DNA of 64,000 bases. Origin: Symbiodinium natans. Its lineage: Eukaryota; Sar; Dinophyceae; Suessiales; Symbiodiniaceae. This document shows positions 1 through 10,500 of this stretch, in pieces (within the stretch, counting starts at the first letter, position 1; each line of letters begins with the position of its first letter). Under the pieces are notes generated by a model. It worked only from the letters and a program-made list of their open reading frames with translations, had not been told where the DNA came from and searched no databases. The stretch is from NCBI GenBank assembly GCA_905221605.1, contig CAJNDS010001768.1, positions 346,616 to 410,615 of the forward strand, given 5' to 3'. A program made the translations under genes and the position numbers.

Positions 1-361
1 ATATTGAAGAGACAGAGAATAAAGAGAAAGAGAAACAAAAAAGATAAAGATAAAGAGAAAATGAAAACAAGGAAGCAGAGGAGAATAAATATAAAGAGAG
101 ACAAAAAGATAAAGAGAAAGAGGAAATAAAAACAAGGAAGCACAGGGAAGTAAGAGGAGAAAGATAAAGACAGAGAAAAAGAAAAACAGGCAAGTAGAGA
201 GAGGAAGAAACAAAGACATAAAAAAAAAGTGAAAAAAAAAACACGCGAGAGAGCGAGAGAGAGAGAGAGGAGAGCGAAAAAGAAAAAGGACAAAGAAAAA
301 TGGAAAGAGAGCGAGAGGAGAGAGACAAAGACAAAGGACAAAGAAAACGGAAAGAGAAGAC
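1..361. repeat. Purine-rich (A/G) low-complexity tract
   Basis: The plus strand is almost only A and G (runs of AAAGAG, GAGAGA, AAAAAG) for 360 bases, ending just before a GC-rich stretch and the first TTTAGGG units. No open frame of interest. It may be a degenerate microsatellite or part of a larger tract cut by the window edge. Confidence 0.85.
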
Positions 362-422
362 AGTGCCAAGGTTGAAGGTTTCGTGCTTTGGGGGGCGGGG
401 GCCGGCCCGTGCCGCTAGGCCT

Positions 423-1280
423 GAAATTTAGGGTTTAGGGTTTAGGGTTTAGGGTTAGGTTTGGGTTCAGGTTTTAGGGTTTAGGCTTTAGGGTTTAGGC
501 AGAGTGTACGGGATATGTATGTGTTAGTTTGTTAAGGGTTTATACCCGAAATATGTACTGTGCTGGGTATGTATCCCCCGAAACCCCAAGGACTATAAAT
601 CCCTTACCCGAAACTCCTGAACCGTAAGCCCCAAATCTTGAACCCAAAACTCCTGAACCCGCAACCCCAAGCCCCAAATCCGAAACGCTAAGGCGTGCTG
701 AGGCCCCCCAACTAATTCTGCTTGCTTGACCCTATACCCTAAACCCTAAACCCTAAACCCCTAAACCCTAAACCCAGGGACCAAAAGGTCCTCCCTGAAG
801 GGGCTACGACGTAAAAAAGGTTTACCCTAAACCCTAACCCCTAAACACTAAATAAAGCCTGAACCCTAAACCAAGGTCCTCCCTGAAGGGCTACGACGTA
901 AAAAAGGTTTAGGTTTAGGGCACATACCTGATTTCCCAAATCCCTACGCGGAGCCCATATCTTCGGTGTTGAGGGTTTAACGCCTCGGGCTTTCGGGTTT
1001 TGGCCAGGTCGTGTTTAGGGCCCCTAAACCCTAAACCCGAAACCCTAAACCCTGAACCCTGAGGCCTAAAACCCTAAACCTTGGGTTCAGCTTGTTTCTT
1101 GTTCTGGCTTGAATGGGGGCGGGGTTAGCACCAAGATCCGAGACCCCCAAGCCCTGACCCAAACAGCTGCGAACTCCAAGTGCTGAAACGCCCGATGTCA
1201 CACCCTAAGAGACCCTTAAGACCCTTAAGAACCTAAACCCTAAACCCTAAACCCTAAACCCTAAACCCTAAACCTGGAGG
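423..1280. repeat. Interspersed telomere-like arrays, both orientations
   Basis: Short runs of TTTAGGG (about 427-505) and CCCTAAA (about 730-775, 1020-1080, 1230-1275) alternate with degenerate copies. Two blocks of about 35 bp sharing CTCCCTGAAGG and GGCTACGACGTAAAAAAGG (about 790-820 and 876-907) are duplicates of each other. No coding sequence is supported here or on to 1890, apart from small frames that translate repeats. Confidence 0.8.
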
Positions 1281-1890
1281 AGTGTATTCTGAGAAAAACG
1301 TGAGGGCACCTTCCTGGGGCTTTGGGTTTTATAGGGTTCACGGTTTTTTTTGAGGGTGTATCGGGCTTCTCGGATTGATGTGGGGTTTAGGGTTACCCTC
1401 AATACCCCCAAAGATAGTGTTGAAATTCATCTGGGGCATGTATATCATGACTGGCTATTGTTTCATGAGCAAAAAGTTCATTTCCAAGAGCAAATTTGAT
1501 CAGCAACAACATGTGGTCTTTAAAAAAGTGTCACACTCTTTGTGTGAAGTTGTGTCTTCTTGGTTCGTAGTGAATTTGGTGTATAATGCTCTTTTTTACA
1601 ACTCATTTCATCGTGACCCGAAGCCCGAAACCCTAAACCCTAAACCCCCCTTTCAACCCCCACCCCGGCGAGGTGGAACTTCTCGGGTGGCTTTTTGCTG
1701 GCTCCGAGTGAGTGCGCGCGCTCCGGCCACGGCCTCTGCGTGCCCGTAAAGATGCTTGTCGGGGTTAAGGGTTTAGGGTTTAGGGTTTGGGGTTTAGGGT
1801 TTGGGGTTTGGGGTTTAAGGTTCAGGGTTTAGGTCTCGGGTGTAGGATCTTTTACAAGGCTACGAGTGCCCACAAAGCAAGGAGGAAAGA

Positions 1891-4800
1891 TTAAAAGATC
1901 CGGCGCTTCTTGGCGCTGGGCTCTTCACTGGCGCCCTCTCTTTGGCCCAGAAGTGAGCTCACTGCACTGGGCAGCTTACCCTCCTTGGTCGCCCTAGGGC
2001 TTTTGGAGTTTAGGGGAAGTTCAGAGGGGGGTTAGGGTTTAGGGTTTAGGGTTTAGGGTTTAGGGTTTAGGGTTTAGGGTTTAGGGTTTCGGGTTTCGGG
2101 TTTCGGGTTTCGGGTTTCGGGTTTAGGTCTAGGGCTACACTTGAGAAGCGAAAAGCCAGAACAACAAAAAAGGGGCAACAAAAACGTGTGCCACTCAGCT
2201 TTCTGCAAGCTTCTTTGAGCATGGCTTGGACCTGCGGATCGTTGCCCCCGAACGTCGCCTTCGGTTGTTGAGTTCAGAAGGGTTTAGGGTTTAGGGTTAA
2301 GGGTTTAGGGTTCAGGGTTCCCCCCCAAACAAAAGTGCACACTTTTCAGTTCTACAGGGGCATTATACCCAAAAAAGTTTAAGGTGAACTCATACAGCTT
2401 GGGATGTTCCTCCTTGTACTAGCAGTCCTTAAGAGGGATCGTGACGGTGCTACAAACCCTATTGAGGACTCTTAGCATAAGGAGAACAACCCATGAATTC
2501 AGCTACCAAGTCGCGCAGGCGCTCTAAACCCTAACTTAAACCCTAAACCCTAAGCCCTAAACCCTAAACCCTAAACTACCCCAAACCCTAAACCCCCATG
2601 AATTCGGCCACCCAGTCGCGCAGGCGCTCTTGAGCACGTCCAGGTCTTTCAGCACGGCGGCCTCCGCGATGGCAACGAAGCTGTTGACTGAGATCGTGCC
2701 TTGGGATTGGGCGGGGACGGGGCACTTGGGAAGGGTTTAGGGTTTAGGGTTTAGGGTTTAGGGTTTGGGGTTTAGGGTTTAGGGTTTAGGGTTTAGGGTT
2801 TAGGGTTTAGCATAGGGTTTAGGGTTTGGGGTTTGGGATTTAGGATTTAGGGTTCAGGGTTCAGGGTTAGGGTTCAGGGTTAGGATTTAATAAGGTTTGG
2901 ATTTGTAGGGCTTAGGGCTAGGGTTTAGGGCGTGGCTTGGGAATCAGGAGCCTCTAACCCATGCTACCATGCTACTCGAAACCTCTGAACTATATTATTC
3001 TGAACGTAGATGGACCACAAAACCCTTTAGCAGTCCCAAGTTTCTTCGTCCCCCCAAGCATTGTCCAGAATTTTGGTCCCTGAAGTGCCTGTAAGGGCCT
3101 GTAAGAGTAAACCCTAAACCCCAAACCTTAAAAACCCTAAACCCTAAACCCTAAACTCCCAGGAGGTGCCTATGAGGGCCTCAGAGAGGGCCTGTACCAC
3201 ATGCTGCACCTGCCAGCGGTGGGCCAGGTCCAAAGCGACGAGCATGCACTGGTAGCCCGGATCTCTCCTCGGTCGATCGGGTCTCTTTGGTTCAGTTTAG
3301 GGTTAGGGTTTAGGGTTTAAAGTTTAGGGTTTAGGGTTTAGGGTTAAGGGTTTAGGGTTTAGGGTTCAGGGTTCAGGGTTCAGGGTTCAGGGTTCAGGGT
3401 TTAGGGTTCAGGGTTTAGGGCTCTTTAAAGGGCCCTCTGGAAGAAGATTCCTAGACCCCAAGCTGGGTCGTTTTGACAGGGGGCTGTAGGGCTATAGGGT
3501 CTAGGGCTCTGACAGGGCCCCTCTTGAAGAAGATTCCTGGACCCCAGCCCTAAACCCTAAACCCTAAACCCTAGACCCGAAACCCTAAACCCTAAACCCT
3601 AAACCCCAAGGCCGCGCCCAAGCTTCCGCGTGGCATTCGTGTACAACATGTCGACGAGCAAGGCCACGCCTTCTTGCGGGGCATCCCGGACTTGAATGCG
3701 CCTCTGCTTGCCTTGGTAGCCCAGTAACCATCTGGCAATAAGGGCACCCTTTTGGGGGTTGGCTACTTCATAAAGGGAACCTTGCACCGAGAAAAGGGAA
3801 AAAGGGTACCACGAGCCTACCCTAAACTCTAAACCCTAAACGCCACTGGGCTACCCTAAACCCTAAGCCCTAAACCCTAAACCCGGAAAAGGATACCACG
3901 GGGCTATCAAGTTGCCCTCTTGCATGGAGGATTCCAGCATGGCCCTCAGGACAGGGGACGTCGCCATGAGGACCACGTCGTGTGCAGTGACCTCGGCACC
4001 TTCAGGGGACCTAAGGCCACCCCCCCCCCCCCCCCCCCCCCCCCCCAAAAAAAATAAAGGGGGGGTCACAAAAAACTATGTCATATACCCTAAACTACGA
4101 AAAATCCTATCACGGTATTTTGAACCCGAAACCCTACACCCTAAACCCCAAACCCTAAACCCTGAAACCTAACCCCAAACCCTAAACCCTAAACCCTAAA
4201 CCCTATACCCTGAAACCTAAACCCTGAACCCTAAACCCTGAACCCTAAACCCCAAACCCTAAACCCCGTTTAGAGGCTCATGCGGTCCCCAAGGCACCGG
4301 CCGTCTCGAAAGTCACATTGTGCGTGGCTGTCAGGTCGAGAATGGACTCCCAAACCTCAGGACAGGGTTTAGGGTTTAGGGTTTAGGGTTTAGGGTTTAG
4401 GGTTTAGGGTTTAGGGTTTAGGGTTTAGGGTTCAGGGTTTCGGGTTTCGGGTTTCGGGTTTCGGGTTTAGGGTTCGGGGCCTAACAACCCTGCAAACGCT
4501 ATAAACCCTACAAGCCCTATAAACCCCATAAGCCCTATAAACCCTGCAAGCTCTATAAACCCCATAAAGCCTATCAACCCTAAACTTACGAGTTCTTGGC
4601 CGGGAAACAGGTTCATGCGTACCTTCTACCCAACACCCTCCTAGATAGCCCTTTAAGAAATTGTATAGGCCTTTGAATTTCGTTACGATTCCCTACAAAG
4701 AACCAGGAAGAAGGTTTAGGGTTTAGGGTTTAGGGTTTAGGGTTTAGGGTTTAGGGTTTAGGGTTTAGGGTTTAGGGTTTAGGGTTTAGGGTAGGGTTTA

Positions 4801-6953
4801 GGGCTTAGGGATAGTCCAAGGAACGCCGAGGATGGCTGGAGCCACTGCGACTCGCGCCCGTTCCGTGGGGCGGCTCGCCAGCGCAGAGACCACCTCATTC
4901 CTTGGGCACCACATTGAACCCTAGAAGGGCTTTCAGGGTTTAGGGTTTAGGGTTTAGGGTTTAGGGTTTAGGGTTTAGGGTTTAGGGTTTAGGGTTTAGG
5001 GTTTAGGGTTTAGGGTTTAGGGTTTAGGGTTTAGGGTTTAGGGTTTAGGGTTTAGGGTTTAGGGTTTAGGGTTTAGGGTTTAGGGTTTAGGGTTTAGGGT
5101 TTAGGGTTTAGGGTTTAGGGTTTAGGGTTTGGGGCTCATCTTCCCCAATATAGGGACTCCAGAACCCCTGACCCACCATACCCTAAACTTCCCTAAGCCC
5201 CTAAACCTCTCCAAAAGCCCCAAATCCTGAAACCCTAAACCGCGGTAGATGACCCCAACGGACGGGTTCGTCTTAGGGTAGCTACCTGGGCCCTTTAGAG
5301 GGCCCTGAATTGGGGAACCTTTAAGTACCCCTTATATAGCCCATACTTCAAAACCCTTCAAAGAAGATTAAGGGACCATGTGGGGGTTTACGAAAACAAG
5401 GAACCCCACCCCGTAGTAGAGTCGCCTGAATGGTAGGATTCCCTTATACTAAGGACCCCAATAAGGTGCCCCCAATTTCGGACGCCCCAAACCCCAATCC
5501 CTAAGCCCTAAACCCCAAACCCCTAGCCCTAAACCCTAAACCCTAAACCGTAAACCTCCACGTAACTTCCCTTGGAGTTCATCTGGCCTCCAAGGATCAG
5601 GAAGTTGCACTCCGGCGACCAGTCAACATTGCTGTCTTCGAAGGCCTGGAGAACCTGAGGAAGCAAATATTGGGTTTAGGGTTTAGGTTTTAGGGTTGAG
5701 GTTTTAGGGTTTAGGGGGTAAGGGTTTCGGGCAGGAAAGTCTATGGGGCCCTAGGCTGTAATTAGCCGGTAGAATTTTTGTGAAGACAATCTTGGGATCC
5801 ATTTCATCCTCCAAGGAACCGCAAGCGTGAGCGAGATGGCCGAGCATCCAGATATTGGGATCTTCGTGGTGGTGAGCCCTTCTTCGTCCCAACCCTTCTC
5901 AATCGCCCATATGTAAGGGAACCTCTCTGCAGCGACAACGCGACAAGGCGGCGCAAAACAGTCAGCAACTTTGGAAGCAACGAATTCATGAACAAACCTA
6001 AGCCCTAAGCCTTAAAGCCTAAACCCTACCTGGACACCAAGTGCCCTTAATCAAGGGCTTAAGTGTCTTAAGCCCTTTTTTAAGGCTGTCGCAAAGGGTA
6101 CTTGGGGATCTAGAGAAGCCTAAACCCTAAACCCTAAGCCAGGATGCCTTTTGGCTGGGGTTCTCTGCTGCGGATCTGAGCCCTTCTGCAGAAGCCACCG
6201 GATGATGTCCAGGTACGCTGCGCTCAGGGATGGCTTCCTCAAGCCTTGCAAGGACGAAATGAGGCCCCAAACGGGTTTATGGTACATGTACGATAAATGA
6301 GGGATTATCGTAGTATAGGGTATATGACCCCAAACCCTAAACCCTAAACCCTAAACCCGAAACCCTAAACCCCAAACCCCATAAGAATTATAGTAGCATA
6401 GGGTATATGACCCCAATTTTCAGGTTCCTTTGGTCCCCAAGGAGCCTCCCAGAATCGCCGCGTGAAGCACCGGCGTGTTGTGCCTCTGGATTTTGAAGTA
6501 TAAATAGGGTTTAGGGTTTAGGGTTTAGGGTTTAGGGTTTAGGGTTTATGGTTTAGGGTTTAGGGTTTAGGGTACTCCAAAACCCAGGGCCTACCACCGC
6601 AGGCAGCCCAGTCAAAAGTGGCCGGGGTGAACTTCTTCAAGGCCGTGAGGTCACCGAGCTCGACGAGGCCGAAGACCACCTCTGGGACCCTATTTACCTA
6701 CAGCTTAGTAGACTAAGTAACCCCCCCCCACCCACCCCACTTAGGAGACAGAACCCTACAGTTTAATAGAAAGTACCCCCCCTATTTAGTAGGTATAACC
6801 CTTAAGAAAAAGTACTCCCCCCCTTTTTTAGTAGGTATACACCCTTAACCCTTAACCCTTAACCCTAAACCCTAAACCCTAAACCCCAAACCCTTAAAAA
6901 GCACTGTAGGCAAATAGGAGCCCAGGCACATCGCATTCCGATTCCACCGGCAT
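1891..6953 (-). CDS. Ankyrin-BTB/POZ protein gene, about 14 exons
   Basis: Minus strand. The ATG at 6953-6951 follows an in-frame TAG; stop TAA at 1893-1891. Exons recognised: 6953-6926, 6681-6596, 6485-6446, 6244-6141 (ankyrin: TPVLHAAILGG then DIIRWLLQKGSDP), about 5990-5805 (frame uncertain), 5660-5556, 4905-4815, 4360-4298, 3999-3916 and 3711-3620 (BTB: EVTAHDVVLMATSPVLRAML, then RRIQVRDAP and LVDMLYT), about 3235-3180 (ALDLAHRWQVQHVV), 2707-2620 (FVAIAEAAVLKDL), 2258-2175, 1984-1891 (C-terminus SAKKRRIF, a possible nuclear localisation signal). Four joins are exact: 6446/6244 (repeat GCT), 4298/3999 (GTGC), 3916/3711 (GCAA), about 2620/2258 (GCGA). BTB domains mediate dimerisation and Cullin-3 adaptor roles; ankyrin repeats bind proteins. 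A nuclear adaptor is inference. Ankyrin and BTB parts could be two genes, but strand and order fit one. Confidence 0.6.
2397..2492. mobile_element. Introner-like element, family E
   Basis: Starts CTTGGGATGTTCCTCCTTGTA and contains AGTCCTTAAGAGGGAT; ends ATAAGGAGAACAACCC, roughly the inverse of the start. Related copies are near 28778, 31281, 41575 and 62093. It lies in an intron of the ankyrin-BTB gene. Confidence 0.6.
3712..3911. mobile_element. Introner family C inside the BTB domain
   Basis: Left end CTTGGTAGCCCAGTAACC, right end GGTACCACGGGGCTATCAAG. TTGC (GCAA on the sense strand) is duplicated at 3708-3711 and 3912-3915. Excision as a GC-AG intron gives the BTB sequence MQEGKQRRIQVRDAP without a frame break. 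CCCTAAA repeats occupy the middle. Confidence 0.75.
4020..4046. repeat. Long poly(C) homopolymer (about 27 C)
   Basis: An uninterrupted C run lies in the intron just upstream of the BTB exon (sense strand poly-G). It is one of about ten long G/C homopolymers in the window. Confidence 0.9.
4366..4475. repeat. TTTAGGG array grading into TTTCGGG
   Basis: About nine perfect TTTAGGG units followed by four TTTCGGG units. Similar TTTAGGG-to-TTTCGGG gradients occur at 2032-2127, 19567-19685 and 62414-62520, pointing to duplication or a common origin. Confidence 0.9.
4713..5130. repeat. Longest TTTAGGG arrays of the left part
   Basis: About 12 perfect units at 4713-4795 and about 28 at 4934-5130, separated by an exon-like block (4815-4905). 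Near-perfect repetition suggests recent expansion or telomerase-type addition. Interior location shows it is not a chromosome end. Confidence 0.92.
5272..5382. repeat. Dispersed element, family F
   Basis: Block with GGGCCCTTTAGAGGGCCC, TACCCCTTATATAGCCCATACTTC and AAGGGACCATG. Related blocks are near 28934, 31566, 56060, 57188 and 60157. Probably a short mobile element in an intron; ends are not sharply defined. Confidence 0.5.
6245..6442. mobile_element. Introner family B with GCT target duplication
   Basis: Ends CTTGCAAGGACGAAATG and GGTCCCCAAGG are inverted repeats; AGC (GCT on the sense strand) flanks both sides (6242-6244, 6443-6445). Removing the element as a GC-AG intron joins ILGG to LRKPSLSAAYLD in frame. 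Telomere-like CCCTAAA units lie inside. Confidence 0.75.
6682..6925. mobile_element. Introner family A in ankyrin-BTB gene
   Basis: Inverted ends CTGGGACCCTATTTACCTAC (left) and CTGTAGGCAAATAGGAGCCCAG (right) bound a 244 bp segment with CCCTAAA units. It separates the first and second exons of the ankyrin-BTB gene. The exact splice sites are not resolved here. Confidence 0.7.
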
Positions 6954-7149
6954 CTTCTACCAGCGGGGCACGGGACGCCAAAAGTAAGCCAAGGATCCGA
7001 AGGCTCTAGGGTTTAGGGTTTAGGGTTTAGGGTGACCCGAAGCCTGACACGCCTGGGCTAAGCTCTGAACCCCAATTAAACCTCAGCAAGTTTACCCGTT
7101 AACTAGGCCTCTAGGGATTCAGAGTTTTGGGGGTTTTCAGGCACATGGT

Positions 7150-7510
7150 GCTGTTGCGTTTACTGCCTTATAGTGCCGCTTGGATCCTTCACTTCTACTG
7201 AGCTGTGGCTATACGCAGCTCTTGAGCCCCCGTCGAGAGCAGGACGCCGGGTTAGTCTGTACCGTTGTTTGCGAGGGTGCCCTAACTCGAAACCCAAAGC
7301 CCTAAACCCTTCCCCCTCCCCCCCCTCTCCCCAACAAAGAAGGCAACCCAGGGGGTCAATCTCGCCAACTCCCACGTTTAACCACTTCCTGTATGTCCTA
7401 AACCCTCTAACAACGAACCCTAAACCCTAAACCCTAAAACCCTAAACCCAAGACCCTAAACCCTAAACCTAAACCCGAAACCCTCTCCGGAAAGCATTAG
7501 CTTAACCCCT
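7150..7510. other. Unassigned block between two minus-strand genes
   Basis: About 7150-7290 is non-repetitive and followed by CCCTAAA variants. Frames are open on both strands but neither looks like a known protein. It separates the start of the ankyrin-BTB gene (6953) from the last exon of the Arg/Ser-rich gene (stop near 7510). Confidence 0.5.
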
Positions 7511-10500
7511 CATTCCCCGCTTGAAGCTTGAAGAGCCTCCTCCGACACTTTCATGCCGAACTTCCTGGCCGCTCCCAAGCGCCAAGGGAGGAGAGCTTGG
7601 AGTTTAGGGTCTATAGTAAGGGGTGCGCTCAACCCTAAACCCTAAACCCTAGACCCTAGACCCTAAAACCCTAAAACCCTAGACCCTAAACCCTAAACCC
7701 TAAACCCCAAACCCTAAACCCTAAACCCTAAACCCTAGACCCTAGACCTTCCACTCCAAACCCGGCAAGCCCTACAAAACCCAACAAGCACTAAACTCCA
7801 GTTCCCCAAATGCCTGCAAGCCCTTTCGGGTTTAGGGTTTATAGGGTTTAGTTTAGGGTTTAGGGTTAATGTCCTACAAGCCCTTTAGTATAGAAAATAA
7901 ACTCCTTATTGGGTTTAAGTACCCTTAAAAATGTAAAGTGGTACTAGGACAAAGATTAGGGTTTCGGGATTAGGGCTTACCGATGAATCTGGCTAAGTTG
8001 CCCTAACATCAGACCATGATGGAGGAAGGTTGTTGGATACCAAATGCCGCAAACCCAAAACTACTTCCAGGATGGCGCTATAAACCCTAAACCCTAAAGC
8101 TGTCGAAAAAGCAGTCACGCGGCCTGGGTCGATCACTGGGAGCCGCCATGGGATCACTGACCTGCAGTTTCGGGTTCAGGGTCTACCTGCCTGCCACCCT
8201 CCTCCCCCACAAGTACCCCTGAATAAGAGCCTCGGTGCCGCAGTACGGGCATTTACGGTTTAGGGGAATCTAGACTCCTAGATCCTATAGACCCTAAACC
8301 CGAGACCCTAGCCCACACATCGTGCTATTGTTGAAGTACCTAAACCCTAAACCCCCTGAAGCCTAAACCCCCTAAACCCAAAACCCCCAAACCCTAAATC
8401 CCCTAAACCCTACTTAAACCCCCCTGAACCCTAACCCTACACCCGCGCGCCACCCTGGTCGAACGCACAGTGGTGCGGGGGAGTGGCAGGATCGCCTTAA
8501 GGGCTAGGGCCTCAACCCTTCCCTCTGAACCCTGACCTAAACCCTAAGCCTAAACCCTAAACCCTAAACCCTAGACCCTAGACCCTAAACCCTAAACCTG
8601 TTTAGGGGGCCTCGCAGGGGGGCCCCAAGTTGCTGATTCGGTCTCTGCCGGGCATAGACAAACCTGAAGGCCGGCTCGGTCGCCTTGCAGGGGAGTGTCT
8701 GTGAGGCCTCCATTCTCGCAAAAGGCTTCAGAAAGGGGAACAAGGCCCCTTGCAAAGGAAACAACAGCCCACTCTTGGACCCTGAAGACCCCAAACCCGA
8801 AACCCTAAAACCCTTAAACACTAAACCCCCAAACCTAGGACCTGCAAGTCCAAGAAAACTCAGCCATAAACCCCAAACCCCAAACCCCAACCCCCAAACC
8901 CTTATAAACCCTAAACCCTAAACCCTGAACCCTAAATCCTAAACCCTAAACCCTAAACCCTAAACCCTCACCCCTGAAACCTGAATCCTAGAACTCCCTT
9001 CGGGTGCAGTGGCGGGAGGGGGGCGTGGCCCGCGGCGGCGGTTGCGCGGCGAGTCGCTGCGGAAGCGCCTGCGGAGCTCAATGTCCGCGTTTCGGGTTTG
9101 GGGTTTGGGGTTTATAAGGGTTTGGGGTTTAGGGTTTCGGGTTTGGGGGGTTGGGGTTTCGGGTTTAGGGTTTAAGGTTGAAGGTTTAGGGTTTAGGGAA
9201 TAGGTGGGGCGTCTATGCACATGCTTGTCCTTGAACCCGAAAAAACCCCCCAAAAACCCTGAAACCCTAAAACCTAACCTTGGCCCTACACCCAAAGCCC
9301 TAAAAGCCCTACAACCCTACAGCCTTCAGCCTAACACCAACCTAATAGGATTGAGAATGAACGCAAAAAACCTCAACCGAATGAAAAAAGCCTACTTAAA
9401 CGTAAAAGGTTTAGAAACCCTAAACCTAATACAAACCCTACAAGCCTAAAACCCCTAACAACCTTAGCCCTAAGCCCCTAAACCCTAAAAACTCCGAACA
9501 AAAACCCTAACAATCCTAAAATCCTAACAACCCTAACCCTAAACCCCCAACCCTAAACCCAAAAAACCCTCAACCCCAAAAGCCCTCACAAACCCAGCTC
9601 TAAACCCTGAACCCTCAGCCCTAGCCTAATTAAACCCTAAAAGCCCTCACAGCCCCTAACCCTAAACCCCAAACCCCAAACCTAAACCCTAAACCCTAAA
9701 CCCTAAACCCTAAACCCTAAACCCTAATCCCTAGCAACCCTCGAGCCCGGGCCTGCAGCCTCTTGGACTTCCCCGCCGCCGGTCGTCCCAGCGAGAGGCG
9801 GAGGCCCGAGGGCGATCCCTACCAGGGGTTTAGGGTTTAGGGTTTAGGGTTTAGGGTTTAGGGTTTAGGGTTTGGGGTTTGGGGTTTGGGGTTTAGGGTT
9901 TAGGGTTTAGGGTTTAGGGTTTAGGGTTTAGGGTTTGGGGTTTGGGGTTTAGGGTTTGGGGTTTGGGGTTTATGGTTTGGGGTTTAGGGTTTAGGGTTTA
10001 GGGTTTTTGGGTTTAGGGGGTTTAGGGTTTAGGGTTTAGGGTTTGGGGTTTAGGGTTTGGGGTTTGGGGTTTGGGGTTTAGGGTTTGGGGTTTTGGGGTT
10101 TGGGGTTCCGGTTTTAGGGTTTAGGGTTTGGGGTTTAGGGTTTAGGGTTTTGGGGTTTAGGGTTTGGGGTTTTGGGGTTTAGGGTTTTGGGGTTTGGGGT
10201 TCGGGTTTAGGTTTAGGGTTGGGGTTGAGGGTTTGGGGTTCGGGGTTTAGGGTTTAGGGTTTTAGGGTTTAGGCGGTTAGGGTTTAGGGTTTGGGGTTTG
10301 GGGTTCAGGGATTAGGGTTTGGGGCTTAGGGTTTACAGGGTTTACAGGGTTTACAGGGTTTACAGGGTTTACAGGGTTTACAGGGTTTACAGGGTTTACA
10401 GGGTTTACAGGGTTTACGTGCTTCTCGTTTGGGGTTTTGGAGGCCTGGGGGTTTGGTGGGCTTAGGGCTCAGGGTTAAATCAGGGTGTATTTCGGGTTTA

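Noticed and set aside
1375-1749. 124-codon plus-strand open frame
   Set aside because: It needs no known domain, ends in translated CCCTAAA sequence (PKPETLNPKP) and lies next to repeats; no coding support.
4713-5130. True chromosome end
   Set aside because: Arrays of both orientations continue through 64 kb with genes on both sides, so these are interstitial repeats.
10333-10416. Possible CRISPR-like array of short direct repeats
   Set aside because: Units are 9 bp, contiguous and without spacers, in a eukaryotic setting.
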